Origin: Fomes fomentarius
Taxonomy: Eukaryota > Basidiomycota > Agaricomycetes > Polyporales > Polyporaceae
NCBI GenBank assembly: GCA_022606135.1
Contig: JABYQN010000017.1
Coordinates: 124,001-188,000 of the forward strand
Reading direction: 5' to 3'
Length of the DNA: 64,000 nucleotides
Shown: piece after piece, positions 1 through 10,831 of the stretch
How positions within the stretch are numbered: position 1 is the first letter of the stretch
Layout of the letters: every line of letters starts with the position of its first letter
Notes under the pieces: generated by a model
What the model saw: the letters and a program-made list of their open reading frames with translations, nothing else
Databases searched by the model: none
Told to the model about the DNA's origin: nothing
Translations under genes and position numbers: made by a program

Positions 1-359
1 AAATGCTCATATGTCATCCTGAAAGGTCTGTAGACAAGTTCAAGCGACTGTGCCTTGTTCGCGCAGATTTGTCTAAGCTTGAAGGAGTTCCTTTCCGCGG
101 GCTTGTGGATGACGTATATGTCAAACGTTTCAAAGTAATCCTTCGCTTCGGAGCGGAGACGCAAGCACAGATTGGCTGGCTTGAGGATGTGAGTGATACT
201 GAGAGCGAATGCACAGCACGATCATACTCAGGCTCATTTCACAGGGCGAAGAGAAACGGTGAGTCTCACAAGGATGTAACGTTCTCGTTGGACACTCCAC
301 TAACACGCTCTTACAGTGGACCTGCTCAGCTCGTGTATGATGATGATGACTACCGTTGA
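1..359 (+). CDS. Hsp70-like (HSPA12-type) protein, 3' end only
   Basis: This is the last part of an Hsp70-like gene cut by the window edge. The penultimate large exon appears to start after the TAG at 31-33 and runs to about 188. It corresponds to the 'LCTIxADTSQV...GxTELxAQIxW' block of the complete copies downstream, here with the variant 'LCLVRADLSKL'. It is followed by a 14-base micro-exon (245-258, GEEKR) and a terminal exon (317-359) ending in the acidic tail GPAQLVYDDDDYR. Splice sites are GT..AG throughout. The ATPase motifs lie outside the window, so activity cannot be judged. Family assignment rests on similarity to the five complete or near-complete copies in this window. Confidence 0.75.
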   Translation, partial: MLICHPERSVDKFKRLCLVRADLSKLEGVPFRGLVDDVYVKRFKVILRFGAETQAQIGWLEDVSDTESECTARSYSGSFHRAKRNGESHKDVTFSLDTPLTRSYSGPAQLVYDDDDYR

Positions 360-855
360 TTTGTTTCACTTGATTCTCAAGGTGTATCGTTTGGTCACGT
401 TTAATCCAGCAGGTTTTCTCTATCTACTGCTTTTTTGAACGTTGAATATACTTCCCTTTGAGAGATGCGAGTGAGAGTCATTATCACTTGACATGAGCGC
501 ACCTAGAGCTCGTGCCATGACAAGGCGTTTCTATCGCATTGAGAGTTTAACCTAAAAAACCTTTCCCCTGTGATCGATTCATATTCGGGAGAACGGATAG
601 AGGAAGCATCACGACGTATATGCATTTCATTGTGCAGTACCGGACGTGAGTTGAACGTGTCGAAAGCAACATGAATAGATTACTCGTTAAGTGAGAATAC
701 TGCTATCCGCGAACGTCAACGGTTACAAGATCAGATCAGAACAGTCACGAAGTAAATAGCTCATCCTCAATAACATATCAGACTAGTCTCAGTGCGTATC
801 GTCAGCATACACAATTTGTAGCACCTTGAATGAGAACGACATACCATTTTGAGCC
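360..855. other. Intergenic, convergent 3' ends
   Basis: This lies between the 3' end of the first Hsp70-like gene and the 3' end of the coiled-coil gene on the minus strand. I see no reading frame, repeat or RNA gene here. Confidence 0.5.
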
Positions 856-2208
856 CTATCCATGGAGTCGGCCGACGGCCATTGGTTGAGACAATTCGTG
901 CGTGAGTTGTTCAAGTGCGCTTCTCAGCACCACTTTGGGTTTCTCAAGGACGACTGAGTGTAGAGCTCCGGACCTCTTCTCCTCCTTTAGTAGTCCTAAC
1001 TGCGTGGTGCACACGACGTTCTCGGTGACACGACTTGGAGGCTGGTTCGGCCCTGCCCACTCATCGTCCATATGGTCGGGATCGAAGGTAGCATCCGAGT
1101 CAATCGCTACAGTGGTCAACTCGCGGGAGAGGATAAGTTCCCCAGTGATTTTCCGAAGCTCGAGTGCTAGCTGCGCGATTTCTTCAAGGGTGGCGCCAAA
1201 CCCGCTCATGACGGAGGAGCAAAGGGGATCGAAGGCAGTGTTTATGCCACACGCAATGAGGACGCCGGCTAGAAGCCTGGATATTTTCACCGCGTGCACT
1301 CGTGGCTCCCTCTCCGTAGCGTCGGAGAGCTCATCCAAGTTCGAACGACATAGGGCCCGCCACCTCGCAACCACTGATTGCGGCTCTGAGAATATCTTGA
1401 TTAGCGTGTATCAGACATTATGGTAACGTTGCTCCTCACCTCGTTCTTTGATTCGTAAATACACTTTTTGAAGACGACTCGGCTCGTCAGCTCCGGGGCA
1501 CCACGTCGCCACCATGCGATACGCGTACGCTGTCATGCAGGCCTGCAATGCGGTCTGTACGAGGATAGGGTCCTCAGAGTGATCCACAGATCGCAGTGCC
1601 GACAGGAGTTTTCGATTGAGCATGGTGAATTGTTCGAGTGAATGTAGATCGTCGTTGGAAAGTTCTGAGTGAACTGCGCCGTGGAATGCAAACCTCGAGG
1701 GGCTCGGCAGAGAAGCGGATGTTTGGAAGATCTGCGAGTTGAGCTTCTGTAGGACCTGCAGGACCTCTATGTCCGCGTAGTCGTCGGCCTTCATAAGAAA
1801 CGCGTGAGCCGCATCCAACTCTGCACTTGTCTGCTCGAGCAGCGTGACCGTATTCTGATGATCCTTTCCCAAGCGCCTGAGCGCACGTTGAAGAACCACA
1901 ACCTTGTCTGCGGAGCTATTTCCCGGGCCGTCTCCTCCTGCCTCGGCGAGAAGGCCTCTGAGGCGGTCTTTCTCCGCGTTTACCTCTCCTACGTGCTTCT
2001 TCGCTTGCTCGAGGTCCTGTTCCAATGCTTCTATGCGCCTCGTAAGCCTCTCAATAGTCTCCTTCTTCGACTCCAGGGCGCTTTCGAGTGCCGCAACGTG
2101 GTTGAGTGCCGACTGAGTGGTGGGGATTTCTGTGGATGGATTGGAACTCTCCCTGTTGGAGTGGGTGGGCAGAACTGCTCCGTGTTCCTTTCGCTTCTGC
2201 CCCAGCAA
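856..2208 (-). CDS. Coiled-coil protein of unknown family, copy 1
   Basis: I do not recognise a named family. There are two exons, complement(856..1385, 1440..2208), joined by a 54-base phase-1 intron at exactly the place seen in all six relatives here. Exon 1 encodes a heptad-rich, charged coiled coil (about residues 35-130), then 'KADDYADIEVLQVLQKLNSQ' and 'SVDHSEDPILVQTALQACMT'. Exon 2 begins near 'QSVVARWRAL' and contains 'HMDDEWAGP' and 'VVCTTQLGLLKEEK'. It sits head to head with the Hsp70-like gene at 2684. Oddity: no in-frame ATG is found at the 5' end. The frame opens at a TTG at 2208, so a short upstream exon is probably missing from this model. The coding length from there is 1299 bases, divisible by three. 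Confidence 0.7.
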
Positions 2209-2683
2209 CTATGACAGAGAACCTGGGAGAGAAAGAGGTGGCAGCTGGCCCAAATCATTGCCAGCAACGGCTAAGAGGGATGTGGTACCGGGATTGGGCA
2301 ATGAAGTTGTGTATCTTAGAAGACGCATTTTATTGCTGTAGACCCGGGGCGAGTGACTGTAATGCCCCTTGCCCAAGCTGTCGTCGTGCCCGTTATGGAA
2401 CATAAATCTCTTGTCGATGCGCCGATCAATTGGCACTTTCCTGAGACACTGGTTCCAATCAACGCCTAATAATTACAGCATTATGCATTCTGGTAGACGA
2501 TCTCGTCAACTGATAAATGTATGGAAATGGGTCGTATACGTGAGTCAAACCTTCAGTGGGGAATTCGTACTAAAACCCTTGTCACCTACCCCTACCCCGG
2601 CACTGTTCCAAGAGCGACTATCATTCCTCCATATATCCCATCGCTGCCTCATTCGCCTCCCTATCTACCTACTCCTGCCAGTG
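2209..2683. promoter_or_regulatory. Shared divergent promoter region, module 1
   Basis: About 475 bases separate the opposed starts of the coiled-coil gene and the Hsp70-like gene. Both promoters, and probably an unmodelled first exon of the minus-strand gene, must lie here. The TACCGYAGCACC motif found in three other module promoters was not seen in this one. Confidence 0.5.
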
Positions 2684-5170
2684 ATGACGACACTCACTCC
2701 ATACAATGGCCCTGTCCGCAAGCTCATACTGGGGATGGACATAGGAACTACGTTTTCGGGTATATCATATGCTATCCTCAACCCAGGGAGAGTCCCGAAG
2801 ATTCAATCAGTCAACTGGTTGGTCGTTGTCATCTAATAGAAATGTATTTACGAGCTGAACGTGTAGATTCAGTTACCCGGGACAGGAAGGTAGTACCAGC
2901 CTCTTTAAGATTCCGTCAATCTTGTACTACCGTCCAGATGGGAGCGTTCACTCTGTTGGAGCTGAAGCCGCGGTACCTGGAATTGAGCTAGATGCAGAGG
3001 ACGAGAATTTGTTCTTCGTGCAGTGGTCCGTCACAACTCAATTCTCGTTGCATTGATACTTGATGATGATGCCGTTGAACTAGGTTCAAGCTTCACCTAC
3101 GTCCTGAGCACCTCGACTCGCAGGAGTTGAACAGAAGTGACTTTCCGCCTCTCCCGCCAGGGAAAACCGTCGTGGAGGTCTTCGCTGACTTCCTGCACTA
3201 TCTCTTCAAGTGCGCCCGCAAGTTCATCATGGAGACAAATGAGGCTGATGGAGAAGAGAACCTTATATGGGACACTGTAAAGGACAACATCGACTTCATT
3301 CTCGGTCATCCGAACGGGTGGGAGGGGCTACAACAGGAGAAGATGCGTAAGGCGGCTGCGCGTGGTGGGCTCATCTCAGACGATGCAGAGGGACACGCGC
3401 ACGTGCACTTCGTCTCTGAAGGCGAAGCCAGTCTTCAGTTTTGTATTGGGCACGAGTTGATCACCGAGGTGCGCCTGCTACCTTTTTCAACAGTACAAAT
3501 ACTCAATTCTCGGTAGAGTGGGAAGACGGTGATGATCGTTGATGCCGGAGGAGGCACTGTAGATATCAGCAGCTACTCATGCGTCTCCACTTCGCCACTA
3601 TCCGTAGAGGAGATTGCGCCAGCGGAATGTGAGTGCTAACAACGCGTAGTCGAAGGACTTGCTCGCTGACGTATTGTGGTGCAGGTATCCTCCAAGGCTC
3701 GACGCGGGTCAACGTTCGAGCTGAGAAGTTCCTTAGAGGTTCATGTTCCCACTATATCTAATTGGTTACATGTGACTCATTGCTTCGGCATCTTAGAGCG
3801 CCTTTCGACGTCGAGATATGGGAATGATGGGGATATCAAGACAATGGTCGAAGTCTTCGACAAGGCGGTAAAACCGATCTTCAAAGAGTCTCACGAGAAC
3901 TCGTTCATCAAGTTTGGTTCTTTGGCATGCAACGATATTCAAGTGAAGATCCGCCGTGGTCAGCTTGCTCTCACTGGGTGTGTATGCGAGCTCGCCGTAT
4001 CCTATATCCCCTCGTAACTCACAACTCCTAGCGAAGAGATGGAATCGTTCTTTGCACCCTCTCTTGAGGGTATTGTCAAGGCAATAGAGCGTCAAAAGAA
4101 AGCCAGTTTGCGCCCAATCAAGGTCAGTGTTCCGTTCACAAGTGATGGCGTCTATCTCATCAAGTTGTTCGAGAAATAGACTGTTTTCCTTGTCGGCGGT
4201 TTCGCAGCAAGCCCATGGCTCTTTGCAAAGCTTCAAGAAAGACTCAAGTTGCTCGACCTCCTGTTACTTAAGCCCAATACGCAGACGTAAGTGTCCCCTC
4301 AAGCGACTTGCACAACTTCTCATCACCCTCGTATACGCTTTCGCAGCAACAAAGCCGTAGCCGAAGGAGCGGTATCCTTCCATCTAGACCACAACGTCAC
4401 TGCTCGAGTAATGAGAATGACATACGGAGTCATCTGCAACATCGACTACGTTGAGTCGAACCCAGAACACGTCGCGCGCAAGCTCATGAAAATCCCTCGT
4501 CCTTCTGGTCGCGTTGTACTCCCAAATGCGTTCTCCTCCATTCTCAATAAGGTTCATTCAATGGTGTAGTGAATATTGCGTAAAGCTGACAACGGTAGCA
4601 GGGAACGCTAGTTCGCGAGAAGGAGGAGATGTCAAGGACCTACTTCAGAGAAGCACGTGAGGAGATGACGCTTAACAATATCTCGACGTCCATCACCTGC
4701 TACAGAGGTCCTCTCACTGACCCTCATTGGATGGATGTGGACCGCCGTATGTTTTTGCTGCTCATTCCTGTGAACATGCTGTCTAAATATCCTGATTACA
4801 TCGTACAGATCACTTCACTCCTTTGTGTACTGTACATGCTGACACCTCTCAGGTCACTCGCACCCCTAGAAAGGGACCCGATGGCCTATTCTTTGTCCAG
4901 ATCTACAAGGTCGTACTGTTGTGCGGTCTTACCGAGCTCAAAGCGCAGATCAGCTGGGAGGAGTGTGTGAGTGAAGCGTGCTCTATCGAGTTCCAAGTCT
5001 CGGCATAACTGATCGTACGGTCATGTATAACAGGGGGTAGAAAAGCGGTGAGCGTGCACTACCCAGTTATGGAATCAACTCTCTGACGTTAAAATATTGA
5101 CAGCGGGCCAGCCACCATCGTTTACGACGACGAACCTCAAGAGATGATGGCGGAGGCTGACCGGAATTGA
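2684..5170 (+). CDS. Hsp70-like (HSPA12-type) ATPase, copy B
   Basis: This is a predicted actin-fold ATPase of about 600 residues spread over about 13 exons. The ATG at 2684 is chosen because it places the conserved 'VRKLILGMDIGTTFSG' phosphate-1 loop about ten residues in, as in every sibling. Further exons give 'RPDGSVHSVGAEAA', 'FKLHLRPEHLDSQ', the phosphate-2 loop 'IVDAGGGTVDISSY' (about 3535-3580), 'YGNDGDIKTMVEVF', and the adenosine loop 'FLVGGFAASPWLF' (about 4185-4220). The end is the 14-base micro-exon 5034-5047 and the tail GPATIVYDDEPQE. Classical Hsp70 substrate-domain and C-terminal EEVD signatures are not visible, and this layout resembles the HSPA12 branch (family knowledge). 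It is paired head to head with the coiled-coil gene 856-2208. All exons look open. The first exon junction uses TG^GT where siblings have CG^GT. Confidence 0.82.
5034..5047 (+). other. 14-base micro-exon of Hsp70-like copy B
   Basis: The exon GGGGTAGAAAAGCG is bounded by CAG before and GTGAGC after. Micro-exons of identical length sit at the equivalent place in the other copies: 245-258, 9924-9937, 14923-14936, 22621-22634 and 26025-26038. Confidence 0.75.
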
Positions 5171-5692
5171 CAGGTCAGATGTTGAAGATTGCGTGAGGAC
5201 ACAGAGTATAGAATAGTTCATGAACAAACAATACTTATACTTTGCAAAGCGACGAGTCATTGAGAGAATAATCCCCAGGATGAGCACTGCATATCCTACC
5301 CTCGAAAAAAAACTCGCCACTGTCACTGAGTTCAGTTCTGGAGGGTATCTGCAGTAGTCGTTGTATAGATCGACTCCGTTTATGATGAGGCTATCGTCAT
5401 CGTCGTATGGCTCGTCCGTGTATGACCTGGACCATAGTTTCGCGGCATGTCGCGGTCTTTGCACATCGTCCGGGACGACGATATGCTTGTCGGAGAGAAA
5501 GGGTGGGTCGTGTCGTGCCGTGCATATTAGTTAGTAGGTGGGCGCAGAGCAGTGCAGGGAAACCTGCTTGACAAATTGAATCTCGAGGGAGGGAGTGCTG
5601 CGACGGTCTGCTCTTGACAAAGAGGTATCGGCTGAAGGATACGTACAGGTATGTACATATGTATAGGCTATAGCTGAGCAGACGTACAGGTA
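5171..5692. other. Intergenic, convergent 3' ends
   Basis: This lies between the 3' ends of Hsp70-like copy B and coiled-coil copy 2. A minus-strand frame here contains a hydrophobic stretch (about 5270-5330), but it has no homologue among the other modules and runs back into the last exon of copy B, so it is not called. Confidence 0.45.
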
Positions 5693-7110
5693 CTAGACTG
5701 TCTCTTGAGATATCTCGTCCCACAAGCGTTGGAGCATACTCCTCAAGACAACCTTCGGCTTGACAAGGAGCGTAGAATAGATGACACCCTCCTTCGTCTC
5801 CTCCCTCATGAGTCCCAGTTGCGTTGTGCACAAGACCTTCTCAGAATCGCAAGGGGAAGGATGCTTTGGGTCCACCCACTCGTCGTCCATGTTGGCCGAA
5901 TTGAAGTCGCCTTCCGGAGTAATCACCACTGCGACTAAGTCTCGCGAGACGACAAGTTCGCCAGTGACCCTCTGAAAATCGAGCGCGAGCCCTGCGATCT
6001 CCTCGAGCGCTGAAGCATATGACCTTTGGAGGGCGTCGCGCACGGCTTCGAATGAACCCGGCACACTGCATGCAAGCATGACTTCGGCGAGTAGATTAGC
6101 GATGGCCTTCGTGTGCGTTTGTCGCTCTGCCTCCCCGCTGGTAGACATGGCCTTCAAACTTGTACGAGAAATGGCTCTCCATCTGCCCGCGACTGATTGT
6201 GCTTCTGTAAGCGGAGATCCATCAGCACTCATCTACCCAAACATCTTCAGTACATACCTCGCTCCCTGACCAGCGAGTACAGGTTGTACAGCAGATACTT
6301 GGGATCGCTGAGACCAAGATCCCAGGACGTCGCCAGCGAGCGTGCGTACATCGTCATGCACGCCTGGATGGCGGTCTGCACGAGAACAGAGTCTTTCGAG
6401 TGGTCCACGGAGCGGAGCGCGGCAAGCAGATGCGAGCCAAGCCACGCGCCTTGCTCGAGACTTGCAGACGCACGATGTGCGACGTCCCCGTCGACTTGAC
6501 TTCCATAGCGAAACTGTGGGTCGTCCGCCATTGTAGCCGCGGTTTGGAATATCTTCGAGTTGAGGTGCTCGATGACCCGCTGGACCTCGCTGTCCGCGAT
6601 GTTATCGGCCTTACTGAGGAACGCCTGCGCCTCCTTGAGCTCTCCCGTGCGGGTCTCGAGGAGCGCGAGCGTGTCGCGTTGCTCTTTCTCCAGGTGTGCG
6701 TACGCTCTTTGAAGCCCTGCGAACTTCACTGCATTGTTCTTCGCCTCGATCTCGACCTGGTTGAGACGCGCCTGGAGTCGTTCGACCTCGAAAGCCGCGC
6801 TCTCCTTCGCCACCTTCGCCTCCCTCGCTCCCAACTTCTCCTGGTCTGCGGCCCTCTTTAGCGCCTCGATCGTCTGTCTCAGCCCGTCGACCTCCTTGCC
6901 TTTCCGCTGAAGTTCCTCGTCCTTCACCCTCAGGGTGGCTTCAAGTACTGCAACGTCGTCCCGCTGGTCCTTGACTGACCGTCGCGAATCGCGAGCCAGA
7001 TGACCATCCTTCCTGACCAGTGATAGTAGCTTCGTGAGCAGAGACATCACGTAGCTGAAAAGCCAGTGCAAAATAAGTAGGGGATGGAAGTCGCGCCTTA
7101 GTATTTTCAT
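5693..7110 (-). CDS. Coiled-coil protein of unknown family, copy 2
   Basis: Two exons, complement(5693..6204, 6258..7110), give 454 residues. The intron is phase 1 (GAG CGA G^GTATGT ... TTACAG^AAGCAC). The ATG at 7110 is used because the open frame upstream has no ATG. The N-terminus contains a hydrophobic or amphipathic segment (FHPLLILHWLFSYVMSLL), then a long charged coiled coil (about residues 55-190). Next come the conserved 'LSKADNIADSEVQRVIEHLN' and 'SVDHSKDSVLVQTAIQACMT' blocks. Exon 2 holds 'AQSVAGRWRAISRT', 'VTGELVVSRDLVAVV', 'NMDDEWVDPKHP', 'VLCTTQLGLMREE' and 'LVKPKVVLRSML'. It is divergently paired with the Hsp70-like gene at 7566. Function is unknown. The N-terminal segment may bind membrane (inference). 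Confidence 0.78.
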
Positions 7111-7565
7111 GGTGGATGTCAGAGCGGGACGAGCGTCGGTTGCAGGAATAACCCACCTATTCGTGCGGTGAAGCACATTCGCCTCGCACCTGCCACTTGC
7201 CCTCAAACGTGCCTGTAGCTCAGATGTCTGGCCGTATACGCGTGGGGGCATATCTGGAACGGCGGGCGTCTCGCTCCCAGGCTAAACGGCAGCAGTGCGC
7301 AGATGACCCTCTTCTCACCATGACCGGCATGACCACTCAAGCTGTTTCCCTGATCAGAAGCGAAGAAGGCACAGGTATGAGTATGCTTCACGTTCATTAT
7401 GTACACACTGAGAGTTCTGACCCCTTTTATTCCCCTACCGTAGCACCACTCACGCGGTATTCGCGTGGTCCGTCAAGACGCTGAGGATCATAGAGCCTCC
7501 TAAATATACTGTATCCTCTCTCGAGATCACTCATCTTCGCTACGCCCATCCAAGACAAGTTAAGT
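7111..7565. promoter_or_regulatory. Shared divergent promoter region, module 2
   Basis: 455 bases lie between the opposed ATGs of coiled-coil copy 2 and Hsp70-like copy D. It carries one TACCGTAGCACC motif at 7436-7447, shared with modules 3 and 4. Confidence 0.6.
7436..7447 (+). promoter_or_regulatory. TACCGYAGCACC promoter motif, module 2
   Basis: The sequence is TACCGTAGCACC, about 120 bases upstream of the Hsp70-like ATG. The identical 12-mer occurs in the module 3 promoter (12445-12456) and a one-base variant in the module 4 promoter. Confidence 0.5.
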
Positions 7566-10044
7566 ATGGCGCCTTCGAAACCTTACGCTGGCACAGCTCG
7601 GAAACTCGTCCTCGGGATCGACGTCGGCACCACTTACTCTGGAGTGTCATATGCAATCCTCGACCCAGAGGAGGTTCCCAAGATTCTGGGTGTTACTCGG
7701 TACGCATCGTGTCTCCATTACTGAGCGTATTCTCAAAAGATACACAGCTGGCCGGGACATGAGAACGCAACGGGAGACTGCAAAATCCCGTCTATCTTGT
7801 ACTATCGCCCTGATGGGACCGTACACTCTGCGGGCGCTGAGGCCGCTGTCCCAGGGATAGAGTTGGATGCGGAAGACGAGGACCTCACATTCGTGAAATG
7901 GTGCGTGTGATCCCTTGCCTCGACTCTTCCTTCGTTGACAGCACGACGTCGGACTCGTGCATGGGCGCTAGGTTCAAGTTGCACCTCCGCCCAGACCACC
8001 TCGACTCGGACGAAGTGAACAAACGCGACCTCCCGCCACTGCCTCAAGGGAAGACCGTCATGCAGGTCTTCGCCGACTTCTTGCGGTACCTCTACACATG
8101 CACGAAGACGTTCATCATCGACACCCACGCGAGCGGCGAGAGCATATGGAACTCACTGAAGGACCAGATCGACTTCGTCCTCGCGCACCCGAACGGCTGG
8201 GAAGGGTTGCAGCAGAGCAAGATGCGCGAAGCGGCGATACTGGCTGGGCTTGTGCCTGACACTCTCGCGGGCCGCGCGCGCGTTCACTTCGTCACGGAGG
8301 GCGAAGCTAGCTTGCACTATTGTGTGCAGAGTGGCTTGACGTCGGAAACCATCGAGGTAAGACTTCGGTTGAGACCTTGTGAGTTGCTACTTACGCTGCT
8401 CGTTTTCAGGCCGGTCATAGCGTTATGGTGATCGACGCAGGAGGGGGTACGGTTGACATCAGCAGCTACTCCTTCACTTCCACAACACCGCTAGCTGTAG
8501 AAGAGATCGCATCCGCAGAGTGTGAGAAGTCTGATGATCGCCACTCTGTGCAACGCTGATAGTAACTCTGTAGGTATCATGCAAGGATCCACGAGGGTGA
8601 ACGTGAGAGCAGAGAGATTCCTCAAGGGTACGTGAGCTCTATCGGATACATGCATGTACAAAGTGTGCTCACCTTGGTTTATGATCCATCAGACCGCCTC
8701 AAGAACTCAGCGTACGGAAACGACGAAGATATCAAGACGATGCTAGACTACTTCGACAGGTCGACGAAACCCATATTCAAGGACGCCAACGAGTCCGCGT
8801 ACATCAAATTCGGCTCAATGGGGTGCAACGATCCGAAAGCGAAGATTCGACGCGGGCAACTTCTGCTCACCGGGTGGGTCTGTCAGCAACACTCTGTGTA
8901 AGATGCGTACTCATACGTGGCCGTAGCACGGAAATGGAATCGTTCTTCCAGCCCTCGCTCGACAGAATAATAGTGGCAGCTCAACGTCAGCGACAAGTTG
9001 CCTCTCGTCCCATTTCTGTCAGTTGCATTTCGTATCTGTACTGATAGTCGTCTTATATACCATTCTTTTTATAGACGGTTTTCCTTGTTGGGGGCTTTGC
9101 TGCCAGCCCGTGGCTGCATGCAGGTCTCCAGAATACGTTTCAGACTCTCGGGCTGCCACTGTGCAGGCCCGATACCCACACGTGAGCGGACTCCGTCATC
9201 AATGACACTGAACGTCGACTGAGTCCCTGAGCAGGAACAAAGCTGTCTCTGAAGGGGCTGTGTCCTTCTACCTAGATCAGTTTGTATCTGCGCGAGTGAT
9301 CAGGACCACTTACGGTGTCGGCTGCAATGTTGACTACGACGAGTCAAACCCCGAACACACAGCACGCAGCTTGTGGAGGATGAAGCGTCCATCTGGCCGA
9401 GTCGTGCTTCCAAACGGGTTCTCCCCTATTTTGAACAAGGTATGTGTATCAGAATGTGGCTCATGGACATGGTTCGCCAATGAACTGCCATATATAGGGT
9501 ACGCGGGTTCGGGACAAACATGAGGCTACGCGATGCTATTTCAGGGAAGCACGCGAATCTCAGACACTCAACCGGATCTCCACCTCTATTACTTGCTATA
9601 AAGGAGACGTTGCAAATCCGCAATGGTGTGATCTGGAACCAGGTGCGGTACTGAACGTTGCCGATCGGACATCGTTAGAGCGCTGACTTCTGCTTTCAAG
9701 ACATGTTCACGCCGCTCTGCACGATCCACGCGGACACGTCGCAGGTGACGCGGATCCCGAGGGCGGGACCGAGTGGTCAATTCTTCGTGCAAGTGTATGA
9801 TATCGTGCTGCAGTGCGGTCTGACGGAGCTGAAGGCTCAGATTCGCTGGACGGAGGACGTGAGTAGTGACTACTCGTTATTTCTTCAATCCTTACTCGAT
9901 CACTAATGTATATTCTTGTCTAGGGTGAAGAGAAGAGGTTAGTACCTGCTTATTCTTAACATCTTGAGAAGCCTGAAATTCAACTCCTTCAGAGGACCTG
10001 CTACGATAGTGTATGACGACGAGCCTCAAGAGTTTACTCGGTGA
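7566..10044 (+). CDS. Hsp70-like (HSPA12-type) ATPase, copy D
   Basis: This is an intact-looking, many-exon gene encoding about 600 residues. Exon 1 (7566-7699) carries 'ARKLVLGIDVGTTYSGVSYA', the phosphate-1 loop. Later exons give 'FKLHLRPDHLDSDEVNKRDL', 'HPNGWEGLQQSKMREAA', 'VMVIDAGGGTVDISSY' (phosphate 2, about 8425-8475), 'YGNDEDIKTMLDYFDRSTKP', 'EMESFFQPSLD', 'FLVGGFAASPWLHA' (adenosine loop, about 9080-9120) and 'NKAVSEGAVSFYLDQFVSA'. The 14-base micro-exon is 9924-9937, and the tail is GPATIVYDDEPQEFTR. No frameshift or stop was seen in any exon checked. Divergent partner: the coiled-coil gene 5693-7110. The predicted role is an ATP-dependent chaperone-like or sensor ATPase, and its client is unknown. 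Confidence 0.85.
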
Positions 10045-10831
10045 TGGAAACATATGACACTAGAGTTTGGGCACTGTGACTCGGTCCTCGGACGTTCCAC
10101 GAGAGCTCTCAGTTCCGAATAGTTTCATGTCCATCAAGCCTCATGATTACATCCCATCAAAGCTGCCAGCCCGCGCTGAGTCCTCCTATGTACATTGATG
10201 TACTATTGGAATAGCAATTTCTCGGCCATGAACTTGAGGGACTCGAGCAACCGCAATGAACTCAGACGCGACACGACTCTGCGACGCGTTCCACCAGTTT
10301 TCACCCCGGCCCATAAAGAGCAGCTGAGCGCTTGATCCGGTAGCAGAAGCGCTCGAGCCAATTTTTCCTGGAGTGTTCCTCCTACCTCGACGTGTCGCCT
10401 CCACTTTCCACAACATCTCCCTGTGACTACCATCGCGGTGCTCGCTACAGAAAAGCGTTTTCTACCACTGACGATTCACACTAGGCCTCGTGGGTCTCGT
10501 TTCCGCGTCACACTGCGGCTGGACTCTCTGAGTCTCTTTACACACTCTGCCAGCATCTCTTATACAACGACGAGCAAAACCTTACTTCGGCCTGGAATGA
10601 CCAGTGTGACTAGTGAAGAGGGCTCAGTATATCGACAAGAAGGGTCCATGCCACACTGAGTTCAAGTAGTAAGTCGCAACTTATCGGGTCTGGGACAAAT
10701 GCATAATCACTCCGAAGTACACATCCTAGTCTCCTATCTCCCTGCCAAATCTCTGTACCTATTCCCATGGGTAATGTTAGGGAGCTGTAGGACGACCACG
10801 CCAAGAACAGAACAGTCAACGTACGAGTGAC
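10045..10831. other. Intergenic, no gene seen
   Basis: Nearly 790 bases lie between Hsp70-like copy D and coiled-coil copy 3, both ending here. Open frames are short and share nothing with the neighbouring families. Confidence 0.5.

Noticed and set aside
902..1426. Long plus-strand frame opposite coiled-coil copy 1
   Set aside because: It is the antisense shadow of a conserved exon, and its translation resembles no family.
5075..5464. Minus-strand frame with a hydrophobic segment
   Set aside because: It overlaps the last exon of Hsp70-like copy B, has no counterpart in other modules and no convincing start or splice sites.
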